DNA of 24,922 bases from Coemansia sp. RSA 922 (lineage: Eukaryota; Kickxellomycota; Kickxellomycetes; Kickxellales; Kickxellaceae). The position numbers and the translations under genes were made by a program. How positions within the stretch are numbered: position 1 is the stretch's first letter; the number at the start of each line of letters is the position of its first letter. Location: assembly GCA_027577415.1 (NCBI GenBank), contig JANBQS010000241.1:1-24922 (forward strand). The letters run 5' to 3'. The notes under the pieces were generated by a model, which saw only the letters and a program-made list of their open reading frames with translations, ran no database searches and was not told the origin of the DNA. This document shows positions 23,920 to 24,922 of this stretch, piece after piece.

Positions 23920-24085
23920 TTTTGCGCGAATTAAAAAAAAAGTTATGCAGATTATCTTTGAAGAAGTAAAAAAAAAAAAATTATTTGAAAATGCGAGGAT
24001 AACAAAAGTGAGCCTCATCAATCACGTTTTCCTTTCTCTATCTCTTATTTTCCTTTCAATTAACATTTTTCTTTTATTCTTACGG

Positions 24086-24619
24086 ATGAGCGGCAATAAG
24101 GTGTACGCTGATTTCACATCGCTAGTAGGCAAGTCCAGCCGAGGCAGCAAGTCCACTGCTGACCCCTATGGCTATGACCAAGCAATAGCGTCAGGAAGCA
24201 TATCATCAGCGTCTTTGGCCCACGGCAAGAGCGATGAAGAGGGTGACATGGCATTGCGGGCCAAAAAGGGATGGGAGGTAGCCATGGGTCCTGGCAAAAC
24301 TCTACCGATGCAAGCGTTCATGGCATGGATGTCTGGTACTAGCGTGTCCATTTTCAGTATTCTCATTACTGGTATGATATTGATGTCGCCTGTAAAAACC
24401 ATTATGAGCACGCAGCAGACGTTTGCTCCCCTGGAGCGCGCGGGCAAGGGCGAGAAGAAACTGGACCTGACTATGCAGAAGGCTGCATTTGTCGCTATCA
24501 ATATCGCTGGACTCATTTTTGGCGTATATCGGCTCTCTATCATGGGCCTGCTGCCTACTGCGTCGTCAGACTGGCTTTCTTTCATTCCAGCCAAGCAATT
24601 CATGGAATACTCGGCTTAG
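24086..24619 (+). CDS. EMC4: ER membrane protein complex subunit 4
   Basis: A 177-residue subunit of the EMC insertase, which places tail-anchored and multipass proteins into the ER membrane. The frame is open far upstream through GYP1's antisense, but ATG 24086 (MSGNKVYADF) is the sensible start. The family core is KKGWEVAMGPGKTLPMQAFM (60-79), followed by the first hydrophobic segment (about 82-100), then a second one at about 132-153 leading into SIMGLLPTASSDWLSFI (151-167), which closely matches the animal form MGLLPTHASDWLAFI. It shares a 166-bp divergent promoter with GYP1 and converges on the TMEM97-like gene 42 bp away, another ER protein. Confidence 0.94.
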   Translation: MSGNKVYADFTSLVGKSSRGSKSTADPYGYDQAIASGSISSASLAHGKSDEEGDMALRAKKGWEVAMGPGKTLPMQAFMAWMSGTSVSIFSILITGMILMSPVKTIMSTQQTFAPLERAGKGEKKLDLTMQKAAFVAINIAGLIFGVYRLSIMGLLPTASSDWLSFIPAKQFMEYSA

Positions 24620-24661
24620 GTCTTCATGTTGTTTTTCTGTAAACTAAGAATTTTTTTACTA

Positions 24662-24922
24662 CTACGATTTCTTGGACTTTGTGCTTGCCGAGAGTGCCGA
24701 AACGCAGTGCTTAAACGATTCATAGGCCATAACCAGAGGGATAAGTAGGTATGGCATGTAGATACCAGCTAGCATTGCGCGCGTGTTGCAGGACCTGTCA
24801 ACGTTGCCACGGAGGAGCATACCGAGAACTGGGACCAAGGTAGTGGCGACATGCACGCCATATACTAGGAGTGGCGCGTGTCTGCGAGGACAGTTCGTCC
24901 ACAATGCCCAGACAGCGTAAAA
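24662..24922 (-). CDS. TMEM97/EXPERA-family ER membrane protein, 3' part only
   Basis: The C-terminal 86 residues of a gene whose 5' part lies beyond the right edge; the frame is open to position 24922. Visible pattern: HAPLLVYGVHVATTLVPVLG (first visible helix), then AGIYMPYLLIPLVMAY (last helix). These match the last two helices of the sigma-2 receptor TMEM97, a four-helix EXPERA protein of the ER and lysosome linked to sterol handling and NPC1. The protein ends KSKKS, which fits the KXKXX ER-retrieval signal. It has a TAG stop at 24662-24664, 42 bp from EMC4's stop on the other strand. Confidence 0.85.
   Translation of the reverse strand, partial: FYAVWALWTNCPRRHAPLLVYGVHVATTLVPVLGMLLRGNVDRSCNTRAMLAGIYMPYLLIPLVMAYESFKHCVSALSASTKSKKS

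Noticed and set aside
22675..24021. GYP1 start further upstream (ATG 24018), giving a hydrophobic leader
   Set aside because: The extra residues are Phe/Ile/Lys from poly-A/T tracts in the EMC4-GYP1 promoter; Gyp1 proteins are soluble.
1..24922. tRNA genes, rRNA genes, CRISPR arrays, transposons with terminal repeats
   Set aside because: Scanned by eye for T-loop sequences, regular repeats and transposase or reverse-transcriptase motifs; none seen. A tRNAscan or RepeatMasker run would be needed to be certain.

Overview
The window looks like nuclear DNA of an early-diverging (zygomycete-grade) fungus, possibly Kickxellomycotina (Coemansia and relatives). This placement is inferred from gene content, not measured. 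Genes are closely packed on both strands and mostly intron-free. Yeast-type housekeeping genes (Sir2-class sirtuin, SWR1, Rab5/Vps21, Gyp1, Cab5, EMC4, external NADH dehydrogenase) sit beside genes better known from animals (UBE2T-type E2, NARG2/ICE2-like protein, TMEM97/EXPERA). The only introns I can establish are two in the Rab5 gene.

Layout. 1-2759 is the accessory part. It holds two divergent tandem paralogues of unknown function (326-871 and 1687-2175, both minus), each about 110 bp downstream of a TATA box in a shared promoter block; the second copy also has a full CRE palindrome further upstream. 2760-9453 carries two minus-strand chromatin genes, a class I sirtuin and the SWR1 ATPase. 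9603-12692 (minus) carries a calcium-binding-type alternative NADH dehydrogenase and a three-exon Rab5 GTPase whose P-loop lies on a 25-nt micro-exon. 13011-14714 (plus) is a UBE2T-like E2 with a long disordered tail, divergent from RAB5. 15346-17610 (plus) is an OPT-family transporter that may have an extra 5' exon near 14942-15083.

18160-18453 (minus) is a small orphan gene, divergent from a 972-residue NARG2/ICE2-like protein (18848-21766). Then come dephospho-CoA kinase (21901-22635, plus), a Gyp1/TBC1D22 Rab-GAP (22675-23919, minus, convergent), EMC4 (24086-24619, plus, divergent from GYP1) and the 3' end of a TMEM97/EXPERA gene running off the right edge (minus).

Together the genes cover chromatin and transcription (sirtuin, SWR1, NARG2-like), probable DNA repair (UBE2T-like), endosomal/Golgi Rab traffic (RAB5, GYP1), ER membrane biology (EMC4, TMEM97), mitochondrial respiration and CoA synthesis. 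Apart from shared divergent promoters there is no sign of an operon or dedicated cluster. The least explained content is the A/B paralogue pair with its duplicated promoter, the orphan at 18160-18453, and the coding-like stretch upstream of the OPT gene. I saw no tRNA, rRNA, CRISPR array or intact transposon.
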